A stretch of DNA of 46,731 nucleotides from an uncultured Ruminococcus sp. (GTDB lineage Bacteria > Bacillota > Clostridia > Oscillospirales > Ruminococcaceae). Numbering within the stretch: position 1 is the first letter of the stretch; each line of letters starts with the position of its first letter. The position numbers were made by a program, and so were the translations under genes. The notes under the pieces were generated by a model, which was given only the letters and a program-made list of their open reading frames with translations, was not told the origin of the DNA and searched no databases. Of this stretch, positions 1 to 8,521 are shown one piece after another. The stretch spans positions 1-46,731 of the forward strand of contig CALESG010000038.1 of assembly GCA_937907215.1 (NCBI GenBank), written 5' to 3'.

Positions 1-1168
1 ACTGCTTTGTACGCAGATATTTCAAGTTCTCCGGTTTCTCAGGAATATCAATCGAAACACGTTCTGTTATTTCGATTCCATATTCAGACAGATCTGAAAT
101 CTTTTCCGGATTATTTGTCATGAGTTTTAGCTTGCTTACACCCAAACTGCCAAGTATCTGTGCTCCGGCACTATAATCACGCAGATCCGGTGCAAAGCCA
201 AGCTCTATGTTAGCATCTACTGTATCAAATCCCTGTTCCTGCAAAACATATGCATTTATTTTATTAAGCAGTCCGATTCCTCTTCCCTCTTGACGAAGAT
301 AAACCAAAACACCTCTGCCTTCTTTAGCTATCATATCCATAGCTCTGTCAAGCTGTTCACCGCAGTCACATCTAAGAGAACCAAAGACATCTCCTGTCAT
401 GCATTCTGAATGAACTCTGCAAAGTACAGGCTCGCCGTCTGCAACATCGCCCATAGTAAGAGCAACGTGTTCTTCTCCGGTTATAGTATTCTTAAAGCCA
501 TGTATCATGAAGTTTCCGTGTTTTGTCGGCAGTTTAGCTACAGCTGTTTCTTTCATATAAATATCATGCTGTCGTCTGTATCTCTGTAAATCCCTTATAG
601 TTATAAGCGGGATTTCAAGACTCTCTGCAAGATCTGAAAGCTGCTGACCACGCATCATAGTTCCGTCATCAGCCATTATCTCACAGCAAAGACCAACTTC
701 CGAAAGTCCTGCCAATCTTAAAAGGTCAACAGTAGCTTCGGTGTGACCGTTTCTTTCAAGTACACCGCCTGGTTTTGCTTCCAGCGGAAACATATGACCC
801 GGTCGTCTGAATTCTCCCGGATGAGAATCACCTGCTGCGGCTCTTCTTGCAGTGATTCCACGTTCAACAGCAGATATACCGGTGGTAGTATCCATATGGT
901 CAATGGATACTGTAAATGCTGTTTCATGGTTATCTGTATTATTCGTAACCATTTGTGTAAGTCCAAGCCTTGAGATATTGCTCTTGCTCATTGGCATACA
1001 TATCAGACCCTTGCCTACACTTGCCATAAGATTTACATTTTCCGTTGTTGCAAATTCTCCTGCACAAATAAGGTCACCTTCATTTTCACGGTCAGGATCA
1101 TCTGTACAAAGAATGCATTTACCATTTTTAAGTGCTTCCAGAGCATCTTCAATAGATGATATTTTCAT
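1..1168 (-). CDS. ribBA: Bifunctional DHBP synthase / GTP cyclohydrolase II, 3' end cut by window edge
   Basis: Makes both riboflavin precursors: 3,4-dihydroxy-2-butanone 4-phosphate from ribulose 5-phosphate (N-terminal half) and 2,5-diamino-6-ribosylamino-pyrimidinone 5'-phosphate from GTP (C-terminal half). Reading down from the ATG at 1168, the RibB half shows DDPDRENEGDLICAGE and RPGHMFPLEAKPGG. The RibA half shows the zinc-cysteine cluster CMTGDVFGSLRCDCG and YLRQEGRGIGLL. 389 codons are visible, ending in YLRTKQ, which in this family lies a few residues before the C-terminus, so little is missing. An AAGGAGG-type ribosome binding site sits just upstream (aaggaggtatttatATG). It is third in the operon, 15 bp after ribE. 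ribH would be expected next but lies outside the window. Confidence 0.95.
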   Translation of the reverse strand, partial: MKISSIEDALEALKNGKCILCTDDPDRENEGDLICAGEFATTENVNLMASVGKGLICMPMSKSNISRLGLTQMVTNNTDNHETAFTVSIDHMDTTTGISAVERGITARRAAAGDSHPGEFRRPGHMFPLEAKPGGVLERNGHTEATVDLLRLAGLSEVGLCCEIMADDGTMMRGQQLSDLAESLEIPLITIRDLQRYRRQHDIYMKETAVAKLPTKHGNFMIHGFKNTITGEEHVALTMGDVADGEPVLCRVHSECMTGDVFGSLRCDCGEQLDRAMDMIAKEGRGVLVYLRQEGRGIGLLNKINAYVLQEQGFDTVDANIELGFAPDLRDYSAGAQILGSLGVSKLKLMTNNPEKISDLSEYGIEITERVSIDIPEKPENLKYLRTKQ

Positions 1169-1183
1169 ATAAATACCTCCTTA

Positions 1184-1819
1184 TCAAAAACCGTTTTTAA
1201 AAAGAAATTCTTTAGTTATGCCTGCACTTTCAGGCAAACTCATAAGCCTTTCAACATATTTTCCAATAATATCATTTTCCAGGTTCACTTTGTCGCCTGC
1301 TTTTTTTGAAAGCAGCGTCGTTTCATCGGCTGTATGCGGAATCAGGCTAACTGCAAAATCAGTTTTTGTAACACCTGTTACAGTAAGACTTATTCCATCA
1401 ATTGCAATAGAACCCTTTTCCACAATAAGACGCAGAATATTCTGACTTGCAGCAATGCTCACAAGTACAGCATTGCCTTCTTTTTTTACAGATGATATTT
1501 TTCCAGTGCCGTCAATATGACCCGTAACAATATGTCCGCCAAAGCGTCCATTTGCTGCCATAGCTCTTTCAAGATTTACTAAGCTGCCGCTTTTAAGTTC
1601 GCCAAGGCTGCTTCTCCTCAATGTTTCCGGCATAACATCAGCAGAAAAACTATCGCTTGACATATCTGTAACCGTAAGGCAAACGCCGTTTACTGCTATG
1701 CTGTCGCCTATTTTTGTACCGCCCAGAACTGTTTTTGCTTTTATATTAAGTTTATATTTATCGGGCGCATGTTCAATATTTTTAACTATGCCCTTTTCTT
1801 CTACAATTCCTGTAAACAT
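1184..1819 (-). CDS. ribE: Riboflavin synthase, alpha chain
   Basis: Dismutates two 6,7-dimethyl-8-ribityllumazines to riboflavin plus the pyrimidine precursor. The protein is 211 aa, typical for the family, and is made of two homologous lumazine-binding halves: MFTGIVEEKG and CLTV opening the first half, then GHIVTGHIDGTG and GSIAIDGISLTV in the second. I chose the ATG at 1819 because MFTGIVEEKG is the conserved N-terminus. The open frame continues about 24 codons upstream, but that part is not family-like. The Shine-Dalgarno (aaaggagcg) is 15 nt from this ATG, which is longer than usual. An ATG closer to it is out of frame. Second gene of the rib operon, 61 bp after ribD. Confidence 0.95.
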   Translation of the reverse strand: MFTGIVEEKGIVKNIEHAPDKYKLNIKAKTVLGGTKIGDSIAVNGVCLTVTDMSSDSFSADVMPETLRRSSLGELKSGSLVNLERAMAANGRFGGHIVTGHIDGTGKISSVKKEGNAVLVSIAASQNILRLIVEKGSIAIDGISLTVTGVTKTDFAVSLIPHTADETTLLSKKAGDKVNLENDIIGKYVERLMSLPESAGITKEFLFKNGF

Positions 1820-1880
1820 TTCGGTTGCATATCGCTCCTTTCTTATATATATTATATAAAAATAAAATTGATAAAGGCGG

Positions 1881-2969
1881 TTATAAAACATAAGTTAAAA
1901 CAATATCCTCACCTATTATTTCAATATCAGGTGCAGAAAGCTTAAAAGCATCTGCCATATTGTCTATATTCAAACTTCCTATTGGTGACAAACCATCACC
2001 GCCAACTATCTTAGGTGCAATATAAACTTGAACCTCATTTACCATACCGGATTTGAAAACAGAAGCATTAAATTCTGCTCCGCCTTCTACAAGCACACTT
2101 GTAAGTCCCATACCTGAAAGAACTTCCATAACTTCCCGAATATCAGTATGCCCGTTTTGCTCGGCAACTCTACAAACCTTTACATTTTTATTAGTAAGCG
2201 TTTCTATTTTTTCACTATCGCTGCTGCAAGTCATAATTACCACCGGAGAAATATCAGCACTCTGCACAAGAAAGCATTCCGGAGGTATTCTCAAGTGAGT
2301 ATCACATACAACACGCACCGGATGTACCGGATTATCTTTGCATCTGCACAAAAGACTTGGGTCATCAGCCAGAACTGTACCTATTCCTACCATAATAGCA
2401 GAAACTGCTTTTCTTGTTTCTTGAACACGCTCTCTTGACGCTTCACTTGTGACCCACTTTGAACTTCCATTCTTACAGGCGATTTTACCATCTGCTGACA
2501 TTGCGTACTTGCATATTACATATGGCAGCTTATTACGCATATAATGAAAGAAGAATGGGTTAAGCTTATCACATTCATTTCTCATAACATCATATGTAAC
2601 ATCAATTCCAGCATTCTCGAGCACTTCCCTGCTCTTGCCGCTTACAAGAGGATTCGGATCATATGAACCAACAAATACACGTTTTATACCTGATTCAATA
2701 ATTGCGTCTGTACAAGGCGGCTGCTTTCCATAATGACAGCAAGGCTCTAATGTAACATACATATCAGCACCAATAGGCGATGCAGTACATCTGCTTAATG
2801 CGTGACGCTCTGCATGAAGCTGACCATATTTTGCATGATACCCTTCGCCTATTATCCTGCCGTCTTTTACAATAACAGCTCCAACAAGCGGATTCGGTGC
2901 AACAAGACCAGTACCAAGCTTTGCAAGCTCTATAGCTCGTTTCATATATTCGCTTTTATATTTACTCAA
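1881..2969 (-). CDS. ribD: Bifunctional diaminohydroxyphosphoribosylaminopyrimidine deaminase / reductase
   Basis: Carries out the deamination and side-chain reduction steps of riboflavin synthesis. The N-terminal cytidine-deaminase-like domain (about residues 1-145) shows PNPLVGAVIV, the zinc and catalytic motif HAE at 52-54, and PCCHYGKQPPC with C77 and C86. The C-terminal reductase domain contains KYAMSADGKIAC and LVEGGAEFNASV. 362 aa is normal length. The start appears to be TTG at 2969, close behind aaggtg. The next in-frame ATG (codon 9, MKRAIELAKLGTG) is possible but has no good ribosome binding site. First gene of the operon, directly behind an FMN riboswitch and terminator. Confidence 0.95.
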   Translation of the reverse strand: MSKYKSEYMKRAIELAKLGTGLVAPNPLVGAVIVKDGRIIGEGYHAKYGQLHAERHALSRCTASPIGADMYVTLEPCCHYGKQPPCTDAIIESGIKRVFVGSYDPNPLVSGKSREVLENAGIDVTYDVMRNECDKLNPFFFHYMRNKLPYVICKYAMSADGKIACKNGSSKWVTSEASRERVQETRKAVSAIMVGIGTVLADDPSLLCRCKDNPVHPVRVVCDTHLRIPPECFLVQSADISPVVIMTCSSDSEKIETLTNKNVKVCRVAEQNGHTDIREVMEVLSGMGLTSVLVEGGAEFNASVFKSGMVNEVQVYIAPKIVGGDGLSPIGSLNIDNMADAFKLSAPDIEIIGEDIVLTYVL

Positions 2970-3008
2970 TAAATCACCTTCAAACAGACCTTAATGCCCT
3001 GATTATAA

Positions 3009-3046
3009 ATAAAAAAGCTGCCGATTCATAAAGAACAGGGCAGCTT
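3009..3046 (-). terminator. Riboswitch-associated intrinsic terminator before ribD
   Basis: On the minus strand AAGCTGCC and GGCAGCTT (3015-3022 and 3039-3046) form an 8-bp stem followed by a run of six U. It lies between the FMN aptamer and the ribD start, as expected for the expression platform of a transcriptional-off riboswitch. Confidence 0.85.
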
Positions 3047-3103
3047 ATATCACCAATTATAAAATAAAACAAAATGCACTTAATGCAAAAGTAAATAGGT
3101 GAA

Positions 3104-3211
3104 GCTTCTCCCATCCGGACTTTACCGTCGGTTTCGGAATCTCACCGAATCAGCTGCAAAAAGCAGGTCGTGGACTATACCACCGGTTATGAATTACACA
3201 TACCCTGAAGC
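3104..3211 (-). promoter_or_regulatory. FMN riboswitch (RFN element)
   Basis: The minus strand reads through the conserved RFN core: CAGGGT near the 5' end, ACCGGTGGTATAGTCCACGA, GATTCGGTGAGATTCCGAAA, CCGACGGTAAAGTCCGGATG, then GGGAGAAGC closing the P1 stem with GCTTC at 3207-3211. It sits between the rib promoter and ribD. Binding of FMN should favour the downstream terminator and shut off the rib operon. Confidence 0.95.
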
Positions 3212-3232
3212 AACTAATTAAATTATATTTTT

Positions 3233-3261
3233 ATTATATCACTGCAAAAGTCCTTTGTCAA
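3233..3261 (-). promoter_or_regulatory. rib operon promoter
   Basis: Minus-strand TTGACA (3256-3261), 17-bp spacer, TATAAT (3233-3238): a perfect sigma-A consensus, with transcription predicted to start about 15 nt before the FMN aptamer. The rest of the 2970-3466 intergenic stretch holds only the riboswitch parts and the divergent glnN promoter. Confidence 0.85.
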
Positions 3262-3369
3262 CAGCTATTTTCCAACGATATTATTTTTAAACAAAAAACT
3301 TTATTTAAAGATAAAATCAAACCCGTAAATTTTAAAAACCAATGAATTTCTCCAAAAAAATTAAGCCAC

Positions 3370-3398
3370 TTGACAAAATGTATTTTCTAATGTAAGAT
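3370..3398 (+). promoter_or_regulatory. Glutamine synthetase promoter
   Basis: TTGACA at 3370-3375, 17-bp spacer, TAAGAT at 3393-3398. It faces away from the rib promoter and gives a leader of roughly 60 nt before the ATG at 3467. No GlnR-like palindrome is evident. Confidence 0.75.
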
Positions 3399-3466
3399 AT
3401 ATAGATAAAAGTAAAAATAGCAAAAATTTAAAATATTAAAACAAAAGAGAGTGAGGTTCTTTAATT

Positions 3467-5560
3467 ATGTCTAAAGCTGATGTTTCAAAGTATTTTGCCT
3501 GTGATGTTTTCAATGATGAAGTCATGCGTGCAAGACTTCCAAAACAAATCTACAAGGCACTTACAAAAACTAAAAAAATGGGCGTTTCTCTTGACCCTGC
3601 TTATGCAGACGTTGTTGCAAACGCAATTAAAGACTGGGCTATAGAACGTGGAGCAACACACTATACACACTGGTTCCAGCCTATGACAGGTTCAACTGCT
3701 GAAAAACATGATTCATTTATAAGCCCTACAGACAACGGCATGATCATCATGGACTTCTCTGGAAAGGCTCTTGTAAAGGGAGAACCTGATGCTTCATCAT
3801 TTCCGTCAGGAGGCTTAAGACAGACTTGTTCGGCAAGAGGATATACTATATGGGACCCTACTTCTCCTATATTTGTAAAAGAAGGCACTCTCTATATTCC
3901 TACTGCTTTTGTTTCATATACCGGTGAAACTCTTGATAAGAAAACTCCTCTGCTGCGTTCAATGGATGTTTTAAGTGAACAGGCTCTGCGTGTTTTAAGA
4001 TTATTTGGCAATACTACCACAACAAAAGTAACATCTACAGTAGGTCCTGAACAGGAATATTTCCTTATAGATAAAAAAATGTACGACCAGCGTGAAGATC
4101 TTATCATGTCCGGAAGAACACTTTTTGGTGCTATGCCGCCTAAAGGTCAAGAGCTTGACGACCAGTATTACGCAAACCTCAAACCAAGAATAGCAGCATA
4201 TATGGCTGACCTTGATGAGTCACTCTGGAAACTTGGAATATATGCACATACTAAACATAATGAAGTAGCTCCGGCACAACATGAGCTTGCTCCTATATTT
4301 ACAACTTCAAATATATCAACTGACCAAAATTCACTCACAATGGAAGTTATGAAAAAGGTTGCACTTCGCCATGGTCTTGTATGTTTGCTGCATGAAAAGC
4401 CATTCGCAGGCGTAAACGGTTCAGGAAAGCACAATAACTGGTCTTTGAGTACAGACAATGGTCAAAATCTTTTTGATCCCGGAAATACCCCGAGCGAAAA
4501 TATGCAGTTCCTTACATTCTTATGTGCCGTTCTAAAGGGTGTGGATGAATATGCATCTCTGCTGCGTATAAGTGCTGCTTCCGCCGGCAATGACCATAGA
4601 CTTGGCGCACATGAAGCACCGCCGGCTATTATCTCTATCTTTATGGGTGAAGAACTTCAGGGTGTACTTGATGCACTTGAAAATGACAGTACTTATAAAA
4701 GCGAATCTCAGGAATTCAGCATTGGCGTACACGCTCTTCCCGACTTCCCTAAGGATTCAACAGATAGAAACAGAACTTCACCATTTGCATTTACAGGAAA
4801 TCGTTTTGAATTCAGAATGGTAGGATCATCTGATAATATAGCTTGTCCAAACCACCTGCTTAATACTATAGTTGCAGGAGAGCTTTGCGAAATTGCTGAT
4901 ATTATGGAAGGTGTGCCGACTGAAGAATTTGACGCAAGGCTTAAAGAACTGCTTAAGAAAATCATAAAAGAACATAAAAGAATCATATTCAATGGAAATG
5001 GATATTCTGAAGAATGGATAGAAGAAGCAGATCGCAGAGGACTTCCTATTTACAAAACAACTGTTGATGCTGTTCCTCATTATGCAGATGACAAAAACGT
5101 AGAACTTCTGGAGAAATTCGGCATATTTACAAAATCTCAGATCCAGAGCAGAATTGATATATTGCTGGAAAGATACAGCAAAACAATAAATATCGAATCA
5201 CTAACAATGATAGATATGACAAGAAAAAAATTCATTCCAACAGCTATTGAATATTGTCATAAATTATGTGATGGAATTTCATTAAAGGCAGGTCTGGGAA
5301 TAGATTCCAAGATTGAAAGAGAGCTTGCTGAAAAAATAACAAAGCTTACAAGTGAAGCATATGAACTTGTACATACGCTTGAAGGAAATACAGCCAAGGC
5401 ATCATCATATGAAAATATACTTGATATGGCTGCTTCTTACAGAGATGACGTCCTTACTGTTATGGAAAAACTTCGCTCATGCATTGATATGCTTGAAGTA
5501 ATGATTCCGTCTGAAAAGTGGCCTGTACCGGCTTACAGCGACATGATATTCAATGTATAA
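3467..5560 (+). CDS. glnN: Glutamine synthetase type III
   Basis: ATP-dependent amidation of glutamate to glutamine, the entry point of ammonia assimilation. At 697 aa it has the length of the GSIII family, not of GSI (about 450 aa). Visible signatures include STVGPEQEYFLID near residue 190, KHNEVAPAQHELAPIF near 263 (the GSIII counterpart of the glutamate and ATP-binding region) and NGSGKHNNWSLS further on, together with the GSIII-type N- and C-terminal extensions. A weak ribosome binding site (gtgagg) precedes the ATG. It has its own consensus promoter, and coaX follows after 57 bp and may be co-transcribed. GSIII is common in Ruminococcus and Bacteroides. The symbol glnN is used loosely for this family. 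Confidence 0.93.
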   Translation: MSKADVSKYFACDVFNDEVMRARLPKQIYKALTKTKKMGVSLDPAYADVVANAIKDWAIERGATHYTHWFQPMTGSTAEKHDSFISPTDNGMIIMDFSGKALVKGEPDASSFPSGGLRQTCSARGYTIWDPTSPIFVKEGTLYIPTAFVSYTGETLDKKTPLLRSMDVLSEQALRVLRLFGNTTTTKVTSTVGPEQEYFLIDKKMYDQREDLIMSGRTLFGAMPPKGQELDDQYYANLKPRIAAYMADLDESLWKLGIYAHTKHNEVAPAQHELAPIFTTSNISTDQNSLTMEVMKKVALRHGLVCLLHEKPFAGVNGSGKHNNWSLSTDNGQNLFDPGNTPSENMQFLTFLCAVLKGVDEYASLLRISAASAGNDHRLGAHEAPPAIISIFMGEELQGVLDALENDSTYKSESQEFSIGVHALPDFPKDSTDRNRTSPFAFTGNRFEFRMVGSSDNIACPNHLLNTIVAGELCEIADIMEGVPTEEFDARLKELLKKIIKEHKRIIFNGNGYSEEWIEEADRRGLPIYKTTVDAVPHYADDKNVELLEKFGIFTKSQIQSRIDILLERYSKTINIESLTMIDMTRKKFIPTAIEYCHKLCDGISLKAGLGIDSKIERELAEKITKLTSEAYELVHTLEGNTAKASSYENILDMAASYRDDVLTVMEKLRSCIDMLEVMIPSEKWPVPAYSDMIFNV

Positions 5561-5617
5561 TTTAAAAATAAGCAGTAAAAATAAATTTAACCCAATAAAA
5601 TAATAGGAGTTAAGCCC

Positions 5618-6385
5618 ATGGTTTTAGCAGTAGATATTGGAAACACAAATATAGTAATAGGTTGTTTTCAAGATGATAAGATAATTTTTGTTGAAAGAAT
5701 ATCCACAAACCAAACCGGAACGGTACTTGAATTTGCAGTTTCTTTTAAATCCGTTCTTGAAATATATGGTCTTAACAGTCATGATATAGAAGGAAGTATT
5801 CTTTCTTCTGTAGTTCCATCAATAACGGGTATAGTACGTCAGGCTGTTGAAAAAATAACTCAAAAAAGCTGTATGGTCGTTGGTCCCGGCATAAAAACAG
5901 GGCTGAGAATATCTATCGACAATCCAGCTCAGCTTGGAAGCGACATGGCTATTGGTGCAGTTGCTGCACTGGATCAATACATCGGACCTTTGACATTGAT
6001 AGATATGGGAACAGCTACGACTGTATCAGTTATAAATGAAAAGAATGAATTTATCGGCGGAATGATAATGCCGGGAATCGCAATTTCAATGAACGCTCTT
6101 TATGATAAAACTGCACAGCTGCCTAAAATTGCCTTTGAACCTCCAAAGAAAAAGATTGGCAGAAACACTGTTGACTGCATGAAAAGCGGTATGATATATG
6201 GCTTTGCCGGAAGCATAGACGGACTGCTTGACCATATAGAAGATGAACTAAAAATGCCTGTAACAACAATAGCTACAGGAGGTCTTTCGGAAACTATAAT
6301 ACCTTATTGCAGACATAAAAATATTATATTAGATGACACTCTGCTTCTTAAAGGAATGAGAATACTTTATCTTAAAAACAAATAA
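5618..6385 (+). CDS. coaX: Type III pantothenate kinase
   Basis: Phosphorylates pantothenate in the first committed step of coenzyme A synthesis. The 255-aa protein begins with the ASKHA-fold phosphate-binding motif VLAVDIGNTNIVIG. It then shows PGIKTGLRI and the DMGTATTVSVI segment with the catalytic Asp region, GGMIMPGI, and C-terminal TGGLSETI. A clear Shine-Dalgarno (aggagt) stands 7 nt before the ATG. It lies downstream of glnN on the same strand and is followed by a strong hairpin terminator shared with the convergent gene at 6500. Confidence 0.95.
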   Translation: MVLAVDIGNTNIVIGCFQDDKIIFVERISTNQTGTVLEFAVSFKSVLEIYGLNSHDIEGSILSSVVPSITGIVRQAVEKITQKSCMVVGPGIKTGLRISIDNPAQLGSDMAIGAVAALDQYIGPLTLIDMGTATTVSVINEKNEFIGGMIMPGIAISMNALYDKTAQLPKIAFEPPKKKIGRNTVDCMKSGMIYGFAGSIDGLLDHIEDELKMPVTTIATGGLSETIIPYCRHKNIILDDTLLLKGMRILYLKNK

Positions 6386-6435
6386 TCAAACTTCCGCCAG
6401 AGGGCGATATGCTTGTTTTGTAAATGAAAACAACA

Positions 6436-6480
6436 AAAAAGGCTGCTGCAATTAAACTTTGCAGCAGCCATATTATTTTA
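6436..6480. terminator. Bidirectional terminator, GCTGCTGCA-type repeat copy 1
   Basis: GGCTGCTGCA (6441-6450) pairs with TGCAGCAGCC (6460-6469), with A-rich sequence on the left and T-rich on the right, so it can work in both directions. It separates convergent coaX and the glycerophosphotransferase-like gene. The same hairpin recurs at 21692-21723 and 35662-35691. Confidence 0.85.
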
Positions 6481-6499
6481 TTATTTATAATAGAATTAC

Positions 6500-8293
6500 T
6501 TAAATATTTTCTATATTTAATGTGCAGAGCTTAAACATTAGCCTGCTCTTTGTATTTATATCTTCTGATGTGCTTTTTGCACTGCCAAGAATTTCTGCTT
6601 TTATCTTTATATCGATTTTCTTGTCACTTTCAACAAGCTCACCGGGTACATCAAGTACAACTTCGCTCATTTCGTGAACATGAAATTCTGCATTTTTTAT
6701 AAAACGTCCGTTTATATAAAATTTCAAGCCTATTCCACACAATTCGCACTTAGGATGCGGTATTCCATTTAATACAAGTCTAACGCCATTTTGTTCATCA
6801 ACTGCATAAAACAATATTCTTGAACTTTTGCAAACTATCCATCTGCCTTCAATATCAGGGAAATGAATGCCTTCAGTATAAATATCGGAATGCCTTGAAA
6901 AGTTTACAGTAAAATTGCTCTTTAATTTATACATATCTTTTTTACTGTCTTTCATGGAAACAAGATATTCACAAAAACGCTTTCTATAATCAGAATTATA
7001 ATAGAAAAATTTATCTCGCTTAATGCTGTCTTCTTCTGTAAATACAAAATCCGTCTTTATATAACTTTCAAGCATATCTATGCATTCATCTTTTGTATTC
7101 ACAACACCCCAGATATAATCTTCCTTGCCCTCATAAGGAGCAGGCAGATCTGTTTTATGTCCATATTCAATGCAATCTTCACTGTCAGGAACATTTAGGA
7201 AAATAACAGGTTTATGCTGAAACCACATTTCAAAGCACATTGATGAATAATCTGTTATGAGAATAGCTGAATTCCTCTTTGCGTCTGCAATTTCAGCATC
7301 CTCTAAGATTTGTATATCCCCAAGAATATCCTTTCCGCATACAGAAAGAACTGTATGATGAAGTGCAACTTTTAAAGTATAACCGTTCTCCTTGACCATC
7401 TTTATAAAGCGTTCGTCCTTTAAAAGCCCTGCTATTGTCTTTACATAAACAGAATCTTCTATGTTTTCCATATCTCTAAGATAACGCCTATGCGTAAAGT
7501 AAATAAAAATACTTTTTTCATGTTCTGCATTATCTGCACTTAAAAGATCCCATCTGAAAAGACCATTCGGTATAAGGTCATTTTCATTGTAACAGCCTTT
7601 TTCTATAAAAAGATTTCGCTCAAAGTCATTGCTTATCATTATCTTGTCAAATATAAAAGAACTGTAAGCAGATTGAGTGATAAAATTATCCTTAAAAAAG
7701 TTTACACCGTGCTGTGTAAATATAAGATATACATACGGACTTTTCTTAACAGCGTCTGTAAGACCTATGTTAAGAGCATGAAGAACCTGAAAGCCGCTGC
7801 ATATAAACTTTGTGTTTACAAGCAATTTTCTTAAATTAAGTGCAAATTCCATATGCTTTTCTGCTGTATACGGAATTATTCTGTCGCCGTACATTTCACG
7901 TATATCTCCATATTCCGGAGAATTTCCATTCATAATGTAATACGGCAAAAGACCACTTTCATGTTCCTTGCTAAAAAGATATTTGAACAGTGCAAATTCA
8001 TCCTGAGGCGATGTATCCGGTTCAAGAATAAGGTCACAGGTTATAACTATATTTCTCTTTGTATCAGCACATAATGCCTTGTGATTTAAATGTGATATAA
8101 TCACTCTGAACATTTCACTGCTCATATTATATAACGGCCCACTCAACATATTATCAAAAAACACCTTTCCCGCATCTGCACCCATTGCTCGATGATTATA
8201 ATGCGAAAGCATAAGTCTAAATATTTCTTTATCGATTTCGGAAAGTGAGCCTCCAAGCCCTATATTAAAAAATTCATGTAGAAGCATGGACAC
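6500..8293 (-). CDS. CDP-glycerol glycerophosphotransferase family protein (TagB/TagF-like)
   Basis: This family transfers glycerol-phosphate or related units from CDP-alcohols while building teichoic acids or polysaccharide substituents. The central and C-terminal parts of this 597-aa protein carry the family landmarks: QHGVNFFKD, ISNDFERNLFIEKG, IPNGLFRWD, then LITDYSSMCFEMWFQHKPVIFL. No membrane segment or signal peptide is evident. The N-terminal 90 residues are unusual: an 18-residue unit, EIFRLMLSHYNHRAMGAD, at 23-40 is repeated as EMFRVIISHLNHKALCAD at 60-77. The last 130 residues form an extra C-terminal region of no recognised type. The start is either GTG at 8293 or ATG at 8287, both served by the same GGAG. 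It lies downstream of metY across a palindromic element; I saw no promoter of its own. The exact substrate cannot be told. Confidence 0.8.
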   Translation of the reverse strand: MSMLLHEFFNIGLGGSLSEIDKEIFRLMLSHYNHRAMGADAGKVFFDNMLSGPLYNMSSEMFRVIISHLNHKALCADTKRNIVITCDLILEPDTSPQDEFALFKYLFSKEHESGLLPYYIMNGNSPEYGDIREMYGDRIIPYTAEKHMEFALNLRKLLVNTKFICSGFQVLHALNIGLTDAVKKSPYVYLIFTQHGVNFFKDNFITQSAYSSFIFDKIMISNDFERNLFIEKGCYNENDLIPNGLFRWDLLSADNAEHEKSIFIYFTHRRYLRDMENIEDSVYVKTIAGLLKDERFIKMVKENGYTLKVALHHTVLSVCGKDILGDIQILEDAEIADAKRNSAILITDYSSMCFEMWFQHKPVIFLNVPDSEDCIEYGHKTDLPAPYEGKEDYIWGVVNTKDECIDMLESYIKTDFVFTEEDSIKRDKFFYYNSDYRKRFCEYLVSMKDSKKDMYKLKSNFTVNFSRHSDIYTEGIHFPDIEGRWIVCKSSRILFYAVDEQNGVRLVLNGIPHPKCELCGIGLKFYINGRFIKNAEFHVHEMSEVVLDVPGELVESDKKIDIKIKAEILGSAKSTSEDINTKSRLMFKLCTLNIENI

Positions 8294-8336
8294 TCACACT
8301 CCTTTTCAATATATTTGCGGACTACTCCAGAATATA

Positions 8337-8499
8337 AGAACTTGTTCTCATAGGATACTGCACGCATCTTTTCGGCAAATTTTACCGATTGCTGCGCCTT
8401 AAAAGCTCACCATACGATAGTATGCTTTCACTTTTTCGTCTTGAACTCAGTAAAATTATGCTTGAAAATCTACGCACAAATCCTATGAGAACAAGTTCT
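8337..8499. repeat. 163-bp near-palindromic MITE-like element
   Basis: The ends are perfect 20-bp inverted copies: AGAACTTGTTCTCATAGGAT at 8337-8356 and its reverse complement at 8480-8499. The inner arms stay imperfectly complementary (for example TTTTC plus AATTTTAC on one side and their complements on the other) down to a centre at catacgatagtatg (8411-8424). The whole unit would fold into one long hairpin. It encodes nothing convincing. A shorter relative lies at 14607-14659. It sits between metY and the glycerophosphotransferase-like gene, where it may also act as a terminator or RNA processing site. Confidence 0.75.
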
Positions 8500-8521
8500 A
8501 AATTATTATATTTTTTGCAAA

